NCBI GenBank assembly: GCA_023434535.1
Contig: JAEYSR010000097.1
Span: 1-27,439, forward strand
Direction of reading: 5' to 3'
DNA length: 27,439 nucleotides
Origin: Actinomycetes bacterium
Lineage (GTDB): Bacteria; Actinomycetota; Acidimicrobiia; Acidimicrobiales; Microtrichaceae
Under the pieces are notes generated by a model, which saw only the letters and a program-made list of their open reading frames with translations, had not been told where the DNA came from and made no database searches. The first letter of the stretch is position 1; the number at the start of each line of letters is the position of its first letter. Position numbers and translations under genes: made by a program. Positions 1 through 7,395 of this stretch are shown piece after piece.

Positions 1-578
1 GGTTCGAGTGGGCCGTCGGCGTGCCGGGCTCCATCGGCGGCGCGGTGCGCATGAACGCCGGCGGTCACGGGGCCGAGCTCGCCGAGACGTTGGTCGGGGT
101 CCGCCTCGTCGATCTCCGCACCGGGAAGGATGGGACCATGCCCGCGGCCGACCTCCACCTGTCCTACCGGTCCTCGTCGCTGCGCGACGACCAGGTCGTG
201 GTCCACGCGGATCTCCGACTGGAGCGGGGGAGCCGCGACGCCGGAGAGTCGGAGCTCTCCGAGATCGTCCGCTGGCGGCGCGAGCACCAGCCCGGTGGCC
301 AGAACGCGGGCTCGGTCTTCACCAACCCTCCGGGGGACTCCGCAGGTCGGCTGATCGATGCCGCCGGGTGCCGCGGGCTGCGCATCGGGACGGCGCAGGT
401 GTCGACGAAGCACGCGAACTTCATCCAGGCCGACGCCGGCGGCTCGGCCGATGACGTCTTCGCACTCATGGTCGCCGTGGCGCGCCGGGTGCGCGACGTC
501 CACGGCGTCGAGCTCCACCCCGAGACCCGGATGGTCGGGTTCGTGCCGTTCGAGGACGCCGTGGCGGCGGACGGGTGA
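1..578 (+). CDS. murB: UDP-N-acetylenolpyruvoylglucosamine reductase MurB, 3' part
   Basis: The gene enters from the left edge; its reading frame starts at base 3, so only the C-terminal 191 residues or so are present. MurB is the cytoplasmic FAD enzyme that reduces UDP-GlcNAc-enolpyruvate to UDP-MurNAc with NADPH. Visible family signatures are the FAD-domain VPGSIGGAVRMNAG segment near the start, the GSVFTNP motif (its Ser is the usual catalytic proton donor), the HANFI motif, and GVELHPETRMVG, whose Glu matches the second catalytic residue. The spacing between these motifs looks like the shorter type II MurB. Its stop overlaps the ftsQ start by four bases (GTGA), so the two are probably translationally coupled. 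Identification is firm; only the N-terminus is unseen. Confidence 0.95.
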   Translation, partial: FEWAVGVPGSIGGAVRMNAGGHGAELAETLVGVRLVDLRTGKDGTMPAADLHLSYRSSSLRDDQVVVHADLRLERGSRDAGESELSEIVRWRREHQPGGQNAGSVFTNPPGDSAGRLIDAAGCRGLRIGTAQVSTKHANFIQADAGGSADDVFALMVAVARRVRDVHGVELHPETRMVGFVPFEDAVAADG

Positions 579-1543
579 CGAGCACCCTCACCCCGCCGCG
601 CCGCCGACCAACGGCGGGTGACGACCCTTCGGCCGAGGACCCGCGCATCGCCCGACGGCGCCAGCAGGTCGAGGCCGAACGCGGTCGACGGCGGCGCTGG
701 ATCCTCATCGCCGTCGCGGTCGTGGCGGGGCTGCTCGCTGCGGGCTTCGGGCTCCTGCGCTCGCCCCTGCTCGACGTCGACCGGATCGTCGTCGCGGGCT
801 CCAACGCCGTCGACCGCGACGAGGTGACCGACGCCAGCGGGATCGGTCGGGGGGACGCGATGGTCGACGTCGACCTCGCCGCGGCCCGCGACGCGGTGAT
901 GGCGCTTCCCGGGGTGGCCTCCGCGACCGTGGAGCGGGAGTGGCCGGGGACCGTTCGCATCTCGGTCACCGACGAGCGGGCCCTCGCCGTCGTGGGGAAC
1001 GAGCAGCGACGGATCCTCGTCGGCCGAGGCGGTCGGGTGCTCGGCGAGGCCCCCGCCTCCGACGACCCGGCCGTCGCCGGGCTGCCGCTCGTGACGCCCG
1101 AGGACCCCGCCCTCGTCGACTCCGTCGAGCCGGGCGCGGACGCCCCCGACGCCGTGGTCGCCGCGACGGTCGTGCTCGAGCAGATGACCGAGCCCCTCCG
1201 CAGCGCTCTCGGAGGAGTCGACCTGGCGGAGGACGGATCTCTCACCCTCCTGCTGCGCGACGACCCGGCCGTCGAGGGGACCGGCGGGCGCGTGGAGTTC
1301 GGCGCGCCCGAGGAGGTGCCGGCCAAGCTCCTGGCCACCTCGAGCATGCTGGCCGGCGCCCGGATGGACTGCCTGGACGTCCTCGACGTCCGGGAGCCGA
1401 GTCGGCCGACGATCAGCCGTGTGCCGGGCTGCGACGCGGGGGAGCCGACCGTCGGGGCGACGACCGTCCCGACGACCACGACGCCGAAGAAGAAGCCCGC
1501 GTCGACCACCACGACGACCCCCGGATCCGGGGTCCCGGGATGA
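575..1543 (+). CDS. ftsQ: Cell division protein FtsQ/DivIB
   Basis: This encodes a 322-residue bitopic divisome protein that links early and late division proteins. The GTG start at 575 overlaps the murB stop. About 40 charged cytoplasmic residues (Arg-rich at 23-40) precede one membrane helix at about 41-60. A POTRA-like domain follows at about 63-135 (LLDVDRIVVAGSNAVDRDEV, then LPGVASATVEREWPGTVRI), and then the FtsQ beta domain to about 280. The last 35 residues or so are a low-complexity Thr/Pro/Lys tail with long Thr runs, probably disordered outside the membrane. Position between murB and ftsZ fits the standard actinobacterial cluster, and no ftsA lies between. Function is inferred from family and context; confidence is high. 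Confidence 0.92.
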   Translation: MTSTLTPPRRRPTAGDDPSAEDPRIARRRQQVEAERGRRRRWILIAVAVVAGLLAAGFGLLRSPLLDVDRIVVAGSNAVDRDEVTDASGIGRGDAMVDVDLAAARDAVMALPGVASATVEREWPGTVRISVTDERALAVVGNEQRRILVGRGGRVLGEAPASDDPAVAGLPLVTPEDPALVDSVEPGADAPDAVVAATVVLEQMTEPLRSALGGVDLAEDGSLTLLLRDDPAVEGTGGRVEFGAPEEVPAKLLATSSMLAGARMDCLDVLDVREPSRPTISRVPGCDAGEPTVGATTVPTTTTPKKKPASTTTTTPGSGVPG

Positions 1544-1549
1544 CGGTCG

Positions 1550-1579
1550 TTGCTCCGGTCACTCGCACGGCCGTAAGGT
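1550..1579 (+). promoter_or_regulatory. Candidate ftsZ promoter
   Basis: In the 94-bp ftsQ-ftsZ gap there is a TTGCTC -35-like hexamer (1550-1555) and a TAAGGT -10-like hexamer (1574-1579), spaced by 18 bp. Transcription would start near 1586, leaving a leader of about 50 bases that carries the GGAGGT ribosome site at 1621-1626. A dedicated ftsZ promoter inside the division cluster is common in actinobacteria. This is read by eye and untested. Confidence 0.45.
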
Positions 1580-1637
1580 CACGTGCCGCATCGCCGGGCG
1601 ACCAACGCGCCCCGGTTCCTGGAGGTGTCTGACGACG

Positions 1638-2741
1638 ATGGCCCACAACCCGCAGAACTACCTCGCCGTGATCAAGGTCGTCGGCATCGGTGGAGGTGGC
1701 TGCAACGCGGTCAACCGGATGATCGATGCCGGGCTCAAGGGCGTGGAGTTCATCGCCATCAACACAGATGCGCAGGCGCTGCTCATGAGCGACGCCGACA
1801 TCAAACTGGACATCGGCCGTGAGCTGACCCGGGGCCTCGGCGCCGGTTCGGACCCCGAGGTGGGTCGCCAGGCCGCCGAGGACCACCGCTCCGAGATCGA
1901 AGAGGTGCTGCGCGGCGCCGACATGGTGTTCGTCACCGCGGGCGAGGGCGGTGGCACCGGCACCGGTGCGGCCCCGGTCGTCGCGGAGATCGGCAAGTCC
2001 CAGGGCGCGCTGACGATCGCAGTCGTCACCCGTCCGTTCGGCTTCGAGGGCCGCCGCCGCTCGGTGCAGGCCGACCAGGGCATCGGCAACCTCAAGGAGC
2101 GGGTCGACACCCAGATCGTCATCCCCAACGACCGGCTCCTCACGGTCGCCAACGACAAGACCTCGGTCCTGAACGCCTTCAAGATGGCCGACGAGGTCCT
2201 CCTGCAGGGCGTCCAGGGCATCACCGACCTGATCACCACGCCGGGCCTGATCAACACCGACTTCGCCGACGTGCGGATGATCATGAACGACGCCGGCTCC
2301 GCGCTGATGGGCGTCGGCTACGCCACGGGCGAGGGCCGTGCGCTGCAGGCCGCCCGCCAGGCGATCTCGTCGCCGCTGCTCGAGGCGGCCATCGACGGCG
2401 CCCGCGGCATCCTGCTCAACATCTCGGGTGGCTCCGACCTCGGCCTGTTCGAGGTCAACGAGGCCGCCCAGGTCATCCACGAGGTGGCGCACCCCGAGGC
2501 CAACATCATCTTCGGCGCGGTCATCGACGACGAGCTCGGCGACGAGGTGCGGATCACCGTCATCGCCGCCGGCTTCGAGCGCTGGGACGAGTCCAAGGGC
2601 AGCCGTCGCCCGGCAGCGACCACCGGTGCCGAGCGCTCCGAGGAGCGGCCGTCGTCCATCGGCGACGTGTTCGGCGACGCGGACGAGGACGAGCTCTTCG
2701 GAGGGGACGACGACTTCGACGTCCCCTCCTTCCTGAAGTGA
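1638..2741 (+). CDS. ftsZ: Cell division GTPase FtsZ
   Basis: This tubulin-like GTPase polymerises into the Z ring at the division site. The ATG at 1638 is chosen because GGAGGT lies at 1621-1626 and the protein then begins just before the conserved core; the frame is open further upstream but that part is not FtsZ-like. The protein has 367 residues. Nucleotide-binding signatures are VGIGGGGCNAVNRM (15-28), the tubulin signature GGGTGTG (104-110) and the T7 loop NTDFADVR (206-213), with catalytic Asp208 and Asp211. A variable linker follows after about 315. The last ten residues (DDFDVPSFLK) form the conserved C-terminal peptide that binds SepF and other tethers. With no ftsA in the cluster, SepF (4319-4942) is the likely membrane anchor. 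Confidence 0.98.
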   Translation: MAHNPQNYLAVIKVVGIGGGGCNAVNRMIDAGLKGVEFIAINTDAQALLMSDADIKLDIGRELTRGLGAGSDPEVGRQAAEDHRSEIEEVLRGADMVFVTAGEGGGTGTGAAPVVAEIGKSQGALTIAVVTRPFGFEGRRRSVQADQGIGNLKERVDTQIVIPNDRLLTVANDKTSVLNAFKMADEVLLQGVQGITDLITTPGLINTDFADVRMIMNDAGSALMGVGYATGEGRALQAARQAISSPLLEAAIDGARGILLNISGGSDLGLFEVNEAAQVIHEVAHPEANIIFGAVIDDELGDEVRITVIAAGFERWDESKGSRRPAATTGAERSEERPSSIGDVFGDADEDELFGGDDDFDVPSFLK

Positions 2742-2803
2742 CGGTCGTCGTCCGCACCAGCACCGGACGCAGCTGAGCATCCGACCGATCGGGAGGCAGC
2801 GAC

Positions 2804-3565
2804 GTGGCTCGCCGTGAGGTACTCCACACCGACGGCCTTCCGTCGGCGCACATGGCGTTCTCCGACGCCAGCACCGGCGACCTGAGGGTGCCGTCGCCGG
2901 GGGCCGAGGCGACCGACGAGCTCGAGGAGCGTCGCCGGCGGGTCGCCCCGCACCCGTGGACGTGGTTGCGCCAGGTCCACGGCTCGCGGGTCGTGGAGGT
3001 GGACGCGCCGGGGGAGTGGGCGGGGGCCGAGGCCGACGCCGCCGTCACGACCACGCTGGGCGCCGTGCTCGCCGTCCACACCGCGGACTGCGCCGGGGTC
3101 GTCCTCGTCGGCGACGGGACCGATCCGGTGTCCGGCGATCCGGTCCGGGTGGTCGGTGCGGCCCATGCCGGCTGGCGGGGGCTCGCCGACGGCGTGCTCG
3201 AGTCCACCGTCGAGCACATGCGGCGGATGGGGGCTCAGAGCTTCACCTGGGACCTCGGGCCGTGCATCTCTCCCGCGGCCTACGAGTTCGGCTCCGACGA
3301 GCTCGACGCCCTCTGCGAGCGCCTCGGACCCGAGCTGCGCACGACCACGCTCGACGGAGCGCCGGCCCTGGACGTCCGTGCCGGCGTGCGCGCCGCGCTC
3401 GGTCGGGCCGGCGTCGACGTCGGCGTCGGCACCGGTCCCGACGTCGTGCCCTGCACCGCACTCGACGACGGCTTCTACTCGTGGCGGGCGCGCCAGGACC
3501 AGGGCCGGCAGGCCGCCGTGGTCTGGCTCGCTCCCGACGACCACGACTACCCCTGGCACGCGTGA
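2804..3565 (+). CDS. pgeF: YfiH/PgeF-type purine nucleoside phosphorylase-like protein
   Basis: This 253-residue protein belongs to the YfiH/LACC1 (former DUF152) family. Members act as purine nucleoside phosphorylases/adenosine deaminases and, in E. coli, help peptidoglycan fidelity by removing wrongly made UDP-MurNAc-Ser. The conserved metal-site motifs are all here: RQVHG (His59), TADC (Cys96), AHAGWRG (His121) and GPCI (152-155). The GTG start at 2804 has GGGAGG six to seven bases upstream. The gene lies directly downstream of ftsZ and overlaps yggS by four bases (GTGA), the usual neighbourhood for this family in Gram-positives. The exact physiological substrate is inferred from family only. 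Confidence 0.9.
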   Translation: MARREVLHTDGLPSAHMAFSDASTGDLRVPSPGAEATDELEERRRRVAPHPWTWLRQVHGSRVVEVDAPGEWAGAEADAAVTTTLGAVLAVHTADCAGVVLVGDGTDPVSGDPVRVVGAAHAGWRGLADGVLESTVEHMRRMGAQSFTWDLGPCISPAAYEFGSDELDALCERLGPELRTTTLDGAPALDVRAGVRAALGRAGVDVGVGTGPDVVPCTALDDGFYSWRARQDQGRQAAVVWLAPDDHDYPWHA

Positions 3566-4257
3566 CCGCCCCGGTGGTGGCCGACCCCGGTCTCGTCGAG
3601 CGGATCTCGTCCCGTCGCGACGAGCTGCAGCGGCGGATCTCGGAGCGGACCGATGCCGACGTGCGGATCGTCTGCGTGACCAAGGCGCATCCGCCCGAGG
3701 TGGCCGCGGCCGCGATCGCCGCGGGCTTCACCCTGCTCGGCGAGAACTACGCGCAGGAGCTCCGCGACAAGGCCGCCGCGCTGTCGGAGCAGGTGGCCGG
3801 CGCCGGCGCGTCGTGGCACTTCATCGGTCGGCTGCAGACCAACAAGGTCCGGCTCATCTCCGACGTGGTCGGGCTGTGGCAGTCGGTGGACCGGGCGTCG
3901 CTCGCCGAGCAGATCGCCCGCCGCGCTCCCGAGGGACAGCGGGTCCTCGTGCAGCTCGACCTGGCCGGGTTGGAGGGTCGGGGAGGCTGTCCGCCGGCCG
4001 AGGCCCCCGATCTGGTGGACCGGTGCCGCGACCTGGGCCTGGACGTCCGAGGGCTCATGGGGGTCGGGCCTCCGGGTGAGCCCGAGGACGCCCGCGCCGG
4101 CTTCCGCCTCCTGGCCCGGATGGCCGACGACCTGGGGTTGGAGGAGAGGTCCATGGGCATGAGCGCGGACCTGGAGGTGGCGGTCGAGGAGGGCGCCACG
4201 CTCGTCCGGGTGGGGTCGGCCCTGGTCGGCCCCAGACCCGGGAACGTGATCAGATGA
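3562..4257 (+). CDS. yggS: YggS/PROSC-family PLP-binding protein
   Basis: This 231-residue protein is a single-domain alanine-racemase-fold protein that binds pyridoxal 5'-phosphate and controls PLP and amino-acid homeostasis; it is not itself a racemase. The PLP lysine is Lys41 in CVTKAHP. Other family motifs are GENYAQE, WHFIGRLQTNK and, near the end, SMGMSADLEVAVEEGATLVR, which forms the phosphate-binding region. The GTG start at 3562 shares four bases with the pgeF stop; the longer open frame upstream is only a shadow of pgeF. Its place between ftsZ and sepF is the classic ylmE position in Gram-positive division clusters. Confidence 0.93.
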   Translation: MTAPVVADPGLVERISSRRDELQRRISERTDADVRIVCVTKAHPPEVAAAAIAAGFTLLGENYAQELRDKAAALSEQVAGAGASWHFIGRLQTNKVRLISDVVGLWQSVDRASLAEQIARRAPEGQRVLVQLDLAGLEGRGGCPPAEAPDLVDRCRDLGLDVRGLMGVGPPGEPEDARAGFRLLARMADDLGLEERSMGMSADLEVAVEEGATLVRVGSALVGPRPGNVIR

Positions 4258-4271
4258 TCGTGCGGCGGTCC

Positions 4272-4299
4272 GTGACGCCGGCACGACCGCCACTACACT
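4272..4299 (+). promoter_or_regulatory. Candidate sepF promoter
   Basis: A GTGACG -35-like hexamer (4272-4277) is followed after 16 bp by TACACT (4294-4299). Transcription would begin near 4306, about 13 bases before the sepF ATG and just ahead of its purine-rich ribosome site. The same arrangement (GTGACG, 16 bp, TANNNT) occurs before divIVA, which supports it as a real promoter pair. Confidence 0.5.
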
Positions 4300-4318
4300 C
4301 CGCGGCCGAGGAGCGAGG

Positions 4319-4942
4319 ATGTCGAACTTCATGAAGAACGCACGGTCGTGGTTGGGTCTCGGTCAGGACCCCTACTACGACGACTACGCAGATCCGCCGC
4401 TCGACGACGAGTGGGACGACGCCGTCGACGATGACGACGACGTCCTCGACGTCGCTCCTGCGCCGGCCACCACCCGTCCGCGCCCCGCGGCCCAGCCGCA
4501 GTCGCAGCAGCGGCGCAGCCCGGCCGGTGCCACGGTCCGCTCCGTCCCGGCCCCCTCGTCGGAGCCCGACGACGGCGACGGCGGCGTCCGGGTGATCGCC
4601 TCGGCCCCCGGTGGAGGGTCGTCCGACGACTCCGGCCGGGGTGTCGTGCGTCCGCTGCCGAGCGTGGCCCGCCCCCACGTCGTGAGCCCCAAGGGCTTCA
4701 ACGACGTGCAGGAGGTGGCCGACACGTTCAAGCGCAACCAGCCGGTCATCCTGAACATGCAGGGCGTCGACCGCGACCTGTCCCGCCGCCTCATCGACTT
4801 CGGCAGCGGCCTCTGCTACGGACTCGAGGGCAACATGGAGCGGGTCACCGACCAGGTGTTCCTGCTGACCCCCCACGGAGCACAGGTCTCCGACGACGAC
4901 CGCCGTCGGATCCGCGAGGGTGGCCTCGGCGAGGACCGCTGA
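4319..4942 (+). CDS. sepF: Cell division protein SepF
   Basis: SepF binds the FtsZ C-terminal tail and the membrane, and takes the place of FtsA as Z-ring anchor in actinobacteria. The 207-residue product starts with a short amphipathic helix (SNFMKNARSWLGLG, about 2-15) that fits membrane binding. A long acidic and Pro/Arg/Ser-rich linker follows (about 18-115). The conserved domain lies at about 119-200, with SPKGFNDVQEVADTFKRNQP, RRLIDFGSGLCYGLEG and VTDQVFLLTP. The ATG at 4319 has a GAGGAGCGAGG ribosome site immediately upstream. The linker, with its runs of Asp, is longer than in Bacillus and typical of actinobacteria. Confidence 0.95.
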   Translation: MSNFMKNARSWLGLGQDPYYDDYADPPLDDEWDDAVDDDDDVLDVAPAPATTRPRPAAQPQSQQRRSPAGATVRSVPAPSSEPDDGDGGVRVIASAPGGGSSDDSGRGVVRPLPSVARPHVVSPKGFNDVQEVADTFKRNQPVILNMQGVDRDLSRRLIDFGSGLCYGLEGNMERVTDQVFLLTPHGAQVSDDDRRRIREGGLGEDR

Positions 4943-5000
4943 GCGGTCCCGTCCCACAGCACCGGCCCCCGAACCCCTCCCACACCCACACCACGCCCCG

Positions 5001-5258
5001 ATGATCATCCTCTACTGGATCCTGACCGCCCTCCTCGTGCTGCTCGTCCTGCGGGCGGTGCTCAGCTGGTTCCCGCCCGGTGGGCCGTTCCTCGAGCAGC
5101 TCAACGCGTTCCTCGCAGTGTGCACCGAGTGGATGCTCGCCCCCGTGCGTCGAGTCGTCCCACCCCTCCGCCTCGGCGGCGCCATGCTCGACATGTCGTT
5201 CCTGGTGGTGTTCCTCATCATCATGGTGCTGCAGGGGATCGTGGGCGGCCTCGCCTGA
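5001..5258 (+). CDS. yggT: YggT-family membrane protein
   Basis: This is a small 85-residue integral membrane protein with two hydrophobic helices (about 2-20 and 60-82) joined by an amphipathic stretch ending in the family-typical APVRRVVPP segment. YggT/YlmG proteins sit between sepF and divIVA in many Gram-positives; their molecular role is not settled, though division and osmotic links are reported. The ATG at 5001 is chosen because it puts the first helix at the N-terminus. No Shine-Dalgarno is visible, and the frame remains open upstream to an ATG at 4920 that would overlap sepF and add 27 Pro/His-rich residues. The stop codon is the first of several repeated CCTGAGCGG units. Confidence 0.85.
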   Translation: MIILYWILTALLVLLVLRAVLSWFPPGGPFLEQLNAFLAVCTEWMLAPVRRVVPPLRLGGAMLDMSFLVVFLIIMVLQGIVGGLA

Positions 5259-5332
5259 GCGGCGGGGAGCGGGGGCACCGCCTGAGCGGCGGGGAGCGGG
5301 GCCTCGCCTGAGCGGCGGGGAGCGGGGGCACC
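5254..5332. repeat. Three tandem 26-27 bp repeats at the yggT stop
   Basis: Three copies of a G-rich unit beginning CCTGAGCGGCGGGGAGCGGG start at 5254, 5281 and 5307, followed by a decayed fourth piece to about 5351. The first copy contains the yggT stop codon, and each copy repeats that TGA. The units lie entirely between yggT and the divIVA promoter. They could be slippage products or a local transcription-terminating or G-rich structural element. Confidence 0.9.
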
Positions 5333-5374
5333 CCCTGGGCGGGGCGCCTCGTCGTCACCCGAGATGACGGTTCG

Positions 5375-5402
5375 GTGACGGGCGGTCCGTCAGGACTAGC
5401 AT
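5375..5402 (+). promoter_or_regulatory. Candidate divIVA promoter (leaderless)
   Basis: GTGACG (5375-5380), a 16-bp spacer and TAGCAT (5397-5402) precede the divIVA ATG by only 7 bases. There is no room for a ribosome site after the predicted transcription start. The mRNA would therefore begin at or next to the A of the ATG. The -35 and spacer match those before sepF. Confidence 0.6.
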
Positions 5403-5409
5403 CTCCGAC

Positions 5410-6657
5410 ATGGATCTCACGCCGGAACTGTTCGAGAAGACCGAGTTCACCGAACGGCGCAAGGGCTACGACATCGAGCAGGTCGAGACCTTCATGGAGG
5501 ACGCCGGCACGGCCCTCGCCCAGCTGCTCGTGCGCGTCCGCCACACCGAGGAGCGCGCCGCGGTGGCCGAGGGTCGCCTCAACGACGCCGAGGCCCGTGC
5601 CGCCGCCGCCGAGGAGAAGGCCGGCGAGGTCCAGGCCCGCGCCCAGGCCGCCGTGGCCGAGGCCAAGGCGAGCGCTCGCTCCGCCGCCGCGCTGAGCGAG
5701 GAGGCCGAGGTCGAGCAGGCCGCCCGCACGCTGCTGATGGCGCGTCGGACGGCCGAGCAGATGGAGGTCGACGCCCGTGGTCAGGCGCAGAGCCTGCTGG
5801 CCGAGGCCAAGACCCGCGCCGACCGCCAGCTCGCCGAGGCGCAGGCCGAGGCCGAGGAGCTCATCCGTCGGGCCCGCACCCAGGCCGACAGCGAGTTCGC
5901 CGACCGCCGCATCCGCGCCCTCGAGGAGGTGCAGGTCCTGGAGAGCCGCCGCTCCCAGCTGGCCGACGTCATCACCCAGCTCGAGGCCCGCCTCGCCGGC
6001 TACCGCGAGGACCTGACCCGCACCGCCGAGGAGCTCACGCTGCTCGCGTCGGATCCCGATCGTCTGGGCGCCCGGCCGACCATGTCCATCCCGCCCGACG
6101 AGGTCATCTCCCAGCGCCACTCCGCCGCGGCGCCCACGCCGGACCCGGTGTCCGAGCCGGTCTCGGCCCGCAACGACGCCGTGGTCGAGGCCTCGTCGTT
6201 CGACGTCGAGCCCGAGGTCGCTCCGGCTGCCGAGCCGTCGCAGGAGTCCCCCGGGTCCCCGTCCTCGGCAGGCCAGTCCTCGGCCGGTGAGTCCTCGCCC
6301 CAGGCGTCCGCCCAGGAGCTCGTCGTCGACTTCGACAAGGGCGCCGGCGACGGTGGTCCGCCCACCGAGGCGGTCGACTCGGCCGGCGACGACTGGGGTC
6401 CGGGCAGCTGGTCCCGCCTGGAGACGTCGGGCACCGCGGTCGCGGAGGAGACGATCACGCTGGCCGACGAGCCGTCCCGCCAGACGGCGCCGCACATCAT
6501 CGCCGAGCCGGTCACCGGCTCAGGTCGCGATCGCTACCTCCAGGACCTCGACGACGCCGTCAACGTCGAGGACGAGCAGGGCGACGACGAGGCCATGACG
6601 GCGTTCTTCGAGGGGTCGGGCGAGACCCGCAACCGTCGATTCGGCTGGCGTCGCTGA
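5410..6657 (+). CDS. divIVA: DivIVA/Wag31-like polar growth coiled-coil protein
   Basis: This 415-residue protein has the DivIVA N-terminal lipid-binding motif (MDLTPELFEKTEFTERRKGY, then DIEQVETFMED). A long Ala/Glu/Arg-rich coiled coil spans about 35-200, and a 200-residue acidic, Ser/Pro-rich tail follows, ending in the basic RNRRFGWRR. DivIVA proteins sense negative membrane curvature, mark poles and septa, and in actinobacteria recruit the cell-wall elongation machinery. The position downstream of sepF-yggT is conserved. The tail is unusually long and acidic compared with Bacillus DivIVA, resembling the extended Wag31 type. A leaderless promoter directly upstream is likely. Confidence 0.9.
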   Translation: MDLTPELFEKTEFTERRKGYDIEQVETFMEDAGTALAQLLVRVRHTEERAAVAEGRLNDAEARAAAAEEKAGEVQARAQAAVAEAKASARSAAALSEEAEVEQAARTLLMARRTAEQMEVDARGQAQSLLAEAKTRADRQLAEAQAEAEELIRRARTQADSEFADRRIRALEEVQVLESRRSQLADVITQLEARLAGYREDLTRTAEELTLLASDPDRLGARPTMSIPPDEVISQRHSAAAPTPDPVSEPVSARNDAVVEASSFDVEPEVAPAAEPSQESPGSPSSAGQSSAGESSPQASAQELVVDFDKGAGDGGPPTEAVDSAGDDWGPGSWSRLETSGTAVAEETITLADEPSRQTAPHIIAEPVTGSGRDRYLQDLDDAVNVEDEQGDDEAMTAFFEGSGETRNRRFGWRR

Positions 6658-6684
6658 ACGCCCGCGCCGTCGGGAGCCCGCGGC

Positions 6685-6690
6685 TAAGGT
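6685..6690 (+). promoter_or_regulatory. Possible -10 box for the DksA-like gene
   Basis: TAAGGT lies in the 91-bp divIVA-DksA gap and is identical to the -10 candidate before ftsZ. No convincing -35 hexamer is seen at the right distance. A start near 6697 would leave a leader of about 50 bases with the strong AAGGAGG site at 6736-6742. Confidence 0.3.
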
Positions 6691-6748
6691 GCCCCGACCA
6701 TCTGGGCACCCGCCCAGCTCATCGACCCGCCAGGGAAGGAGGCCGATG

Positions 6749-7363
6749 ATGGCGACCAAGCGCGCCGGATCGACCACCGCAAAGGCAGCAGCTTCGTCGG
6801 CGTCGGCCAAGAAGGCCCCCGCCAAGAAGGCTGCGCCCGCCAAGAAGGCCGCCGCGAGCAAGGCGCCGGCCAAGAAGGCCGCCGCGTCCAAGGCGCCGGC
6901 CAAGAAGGCCGCCGCGACCAAGGCCCCCGCCAAGAAGGCCGCTGCCTCGACGGGGACCGCCAAGGCCCCGGCCAAGAAGGCCGCCAAGAAGAACCCGTTC
7001 GACAAGGCCTTCCTCGACTCCCAGCACGCGCTGCTGCTGGAGGAGCGCGCCACGCTCGACGAGCAGGCGGTCGCGCTCAAGGCCGAGGCCGACGCCCTGG
7101 CGTTCGACCGCGAGCCCGGCGACGTCCAGTTCGACGACGAGTCGGGCGAGGGCGACACCCTGGCGGTCGAGCGGGACTTCGATCTCGCCCGCGCCGCCCA
7201 GGCCCGTCAGACGATCTCGGAGATCGATGCCGCGATCGAGCGCATCGCCAAGGGCACCTACGGCATCTGCGAGTACTCGGGCGAGCCCATCCCCAAGGAG
7301 CGCCTCAAGGCGATCCCCTGGGCGCGCGAGCGCGTCGAGTACAAGACCCGAAGCTTCCGCTGA
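6749..7363 (+). CDS. DksA/TraR-like protein with histone H1-like Lys/Ala/Pro N-terminal tail
   Basis: The 204-residue product has two parts. Residues 1-82 are a histone H1-like tail of Ala, Lys and Pro that includes three perfect ten-residue repeats of the KAPAKKAAA(S/T) type (38-67). Residues 83-204 are a DksA/TraR-type helical domain with an acidic coiled-coil region and a C-terminal zinc-finger remnant. In that remnant only Cys174 remains; the other usual cysteines correspond to Ser177, Arg195 and Tyr198, so zinc binding is unlikely. AAGGAGG at 6736-6742 favours the second of two adjacent ATGs (6749 rather than 6746). Position between divIVA and lspA is common for such genes in actinobacteria. 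It may bind RNA polymerase, or DNA through its tail; the function is not established. Confidence 0.85.
   Translation: MATKRAGSTTAKAAASSASAKKAPAKKAAPAKKAAASKAPAKKAAASKAPAKKAAATKAPAKKAAASTGTAKAPAKKAAKKNPFDKAFLDSQHALLLEERATLDEQAVALKAEADALAFDREPGDVQFDDESGEGDTLAVERDFDLARAAQARQTISEIDAAIERIAKGTYGICEYSGEPIPKERLKAIPWARERVEYKTRSFR
6860..6949 (+). repeat. Three 30-bp in-frame tandem repeats coding the KAPAKKAA tail
   Basis: Three consecutive 30-bp units each encode Lys-Ala-Pro-Ala-Lys-Lys-Ala-Ala-Ala-(Ser/Thr), and less regular related units flank them. Repeat number in such tails often varies between strains by slippage. Confidence 0.85.
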
Positions 7364-7395
7364 TCCCGGCGCCCGTTCCTGCGCCGAGTCCCCAC

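Noticed and set aside
4920..5000. Upstream ATG extension of yggT
   Set aside because: It would overlap sepF and add a Pro/His-rich segment before the first membrane helix, unlike the family.
5254..5332. CRISPR-like array
   Set aside because: Units are directly adjacent with no spacers, as in the 31-bp and 41-bp repeats elsewhere; no cas genes are present.
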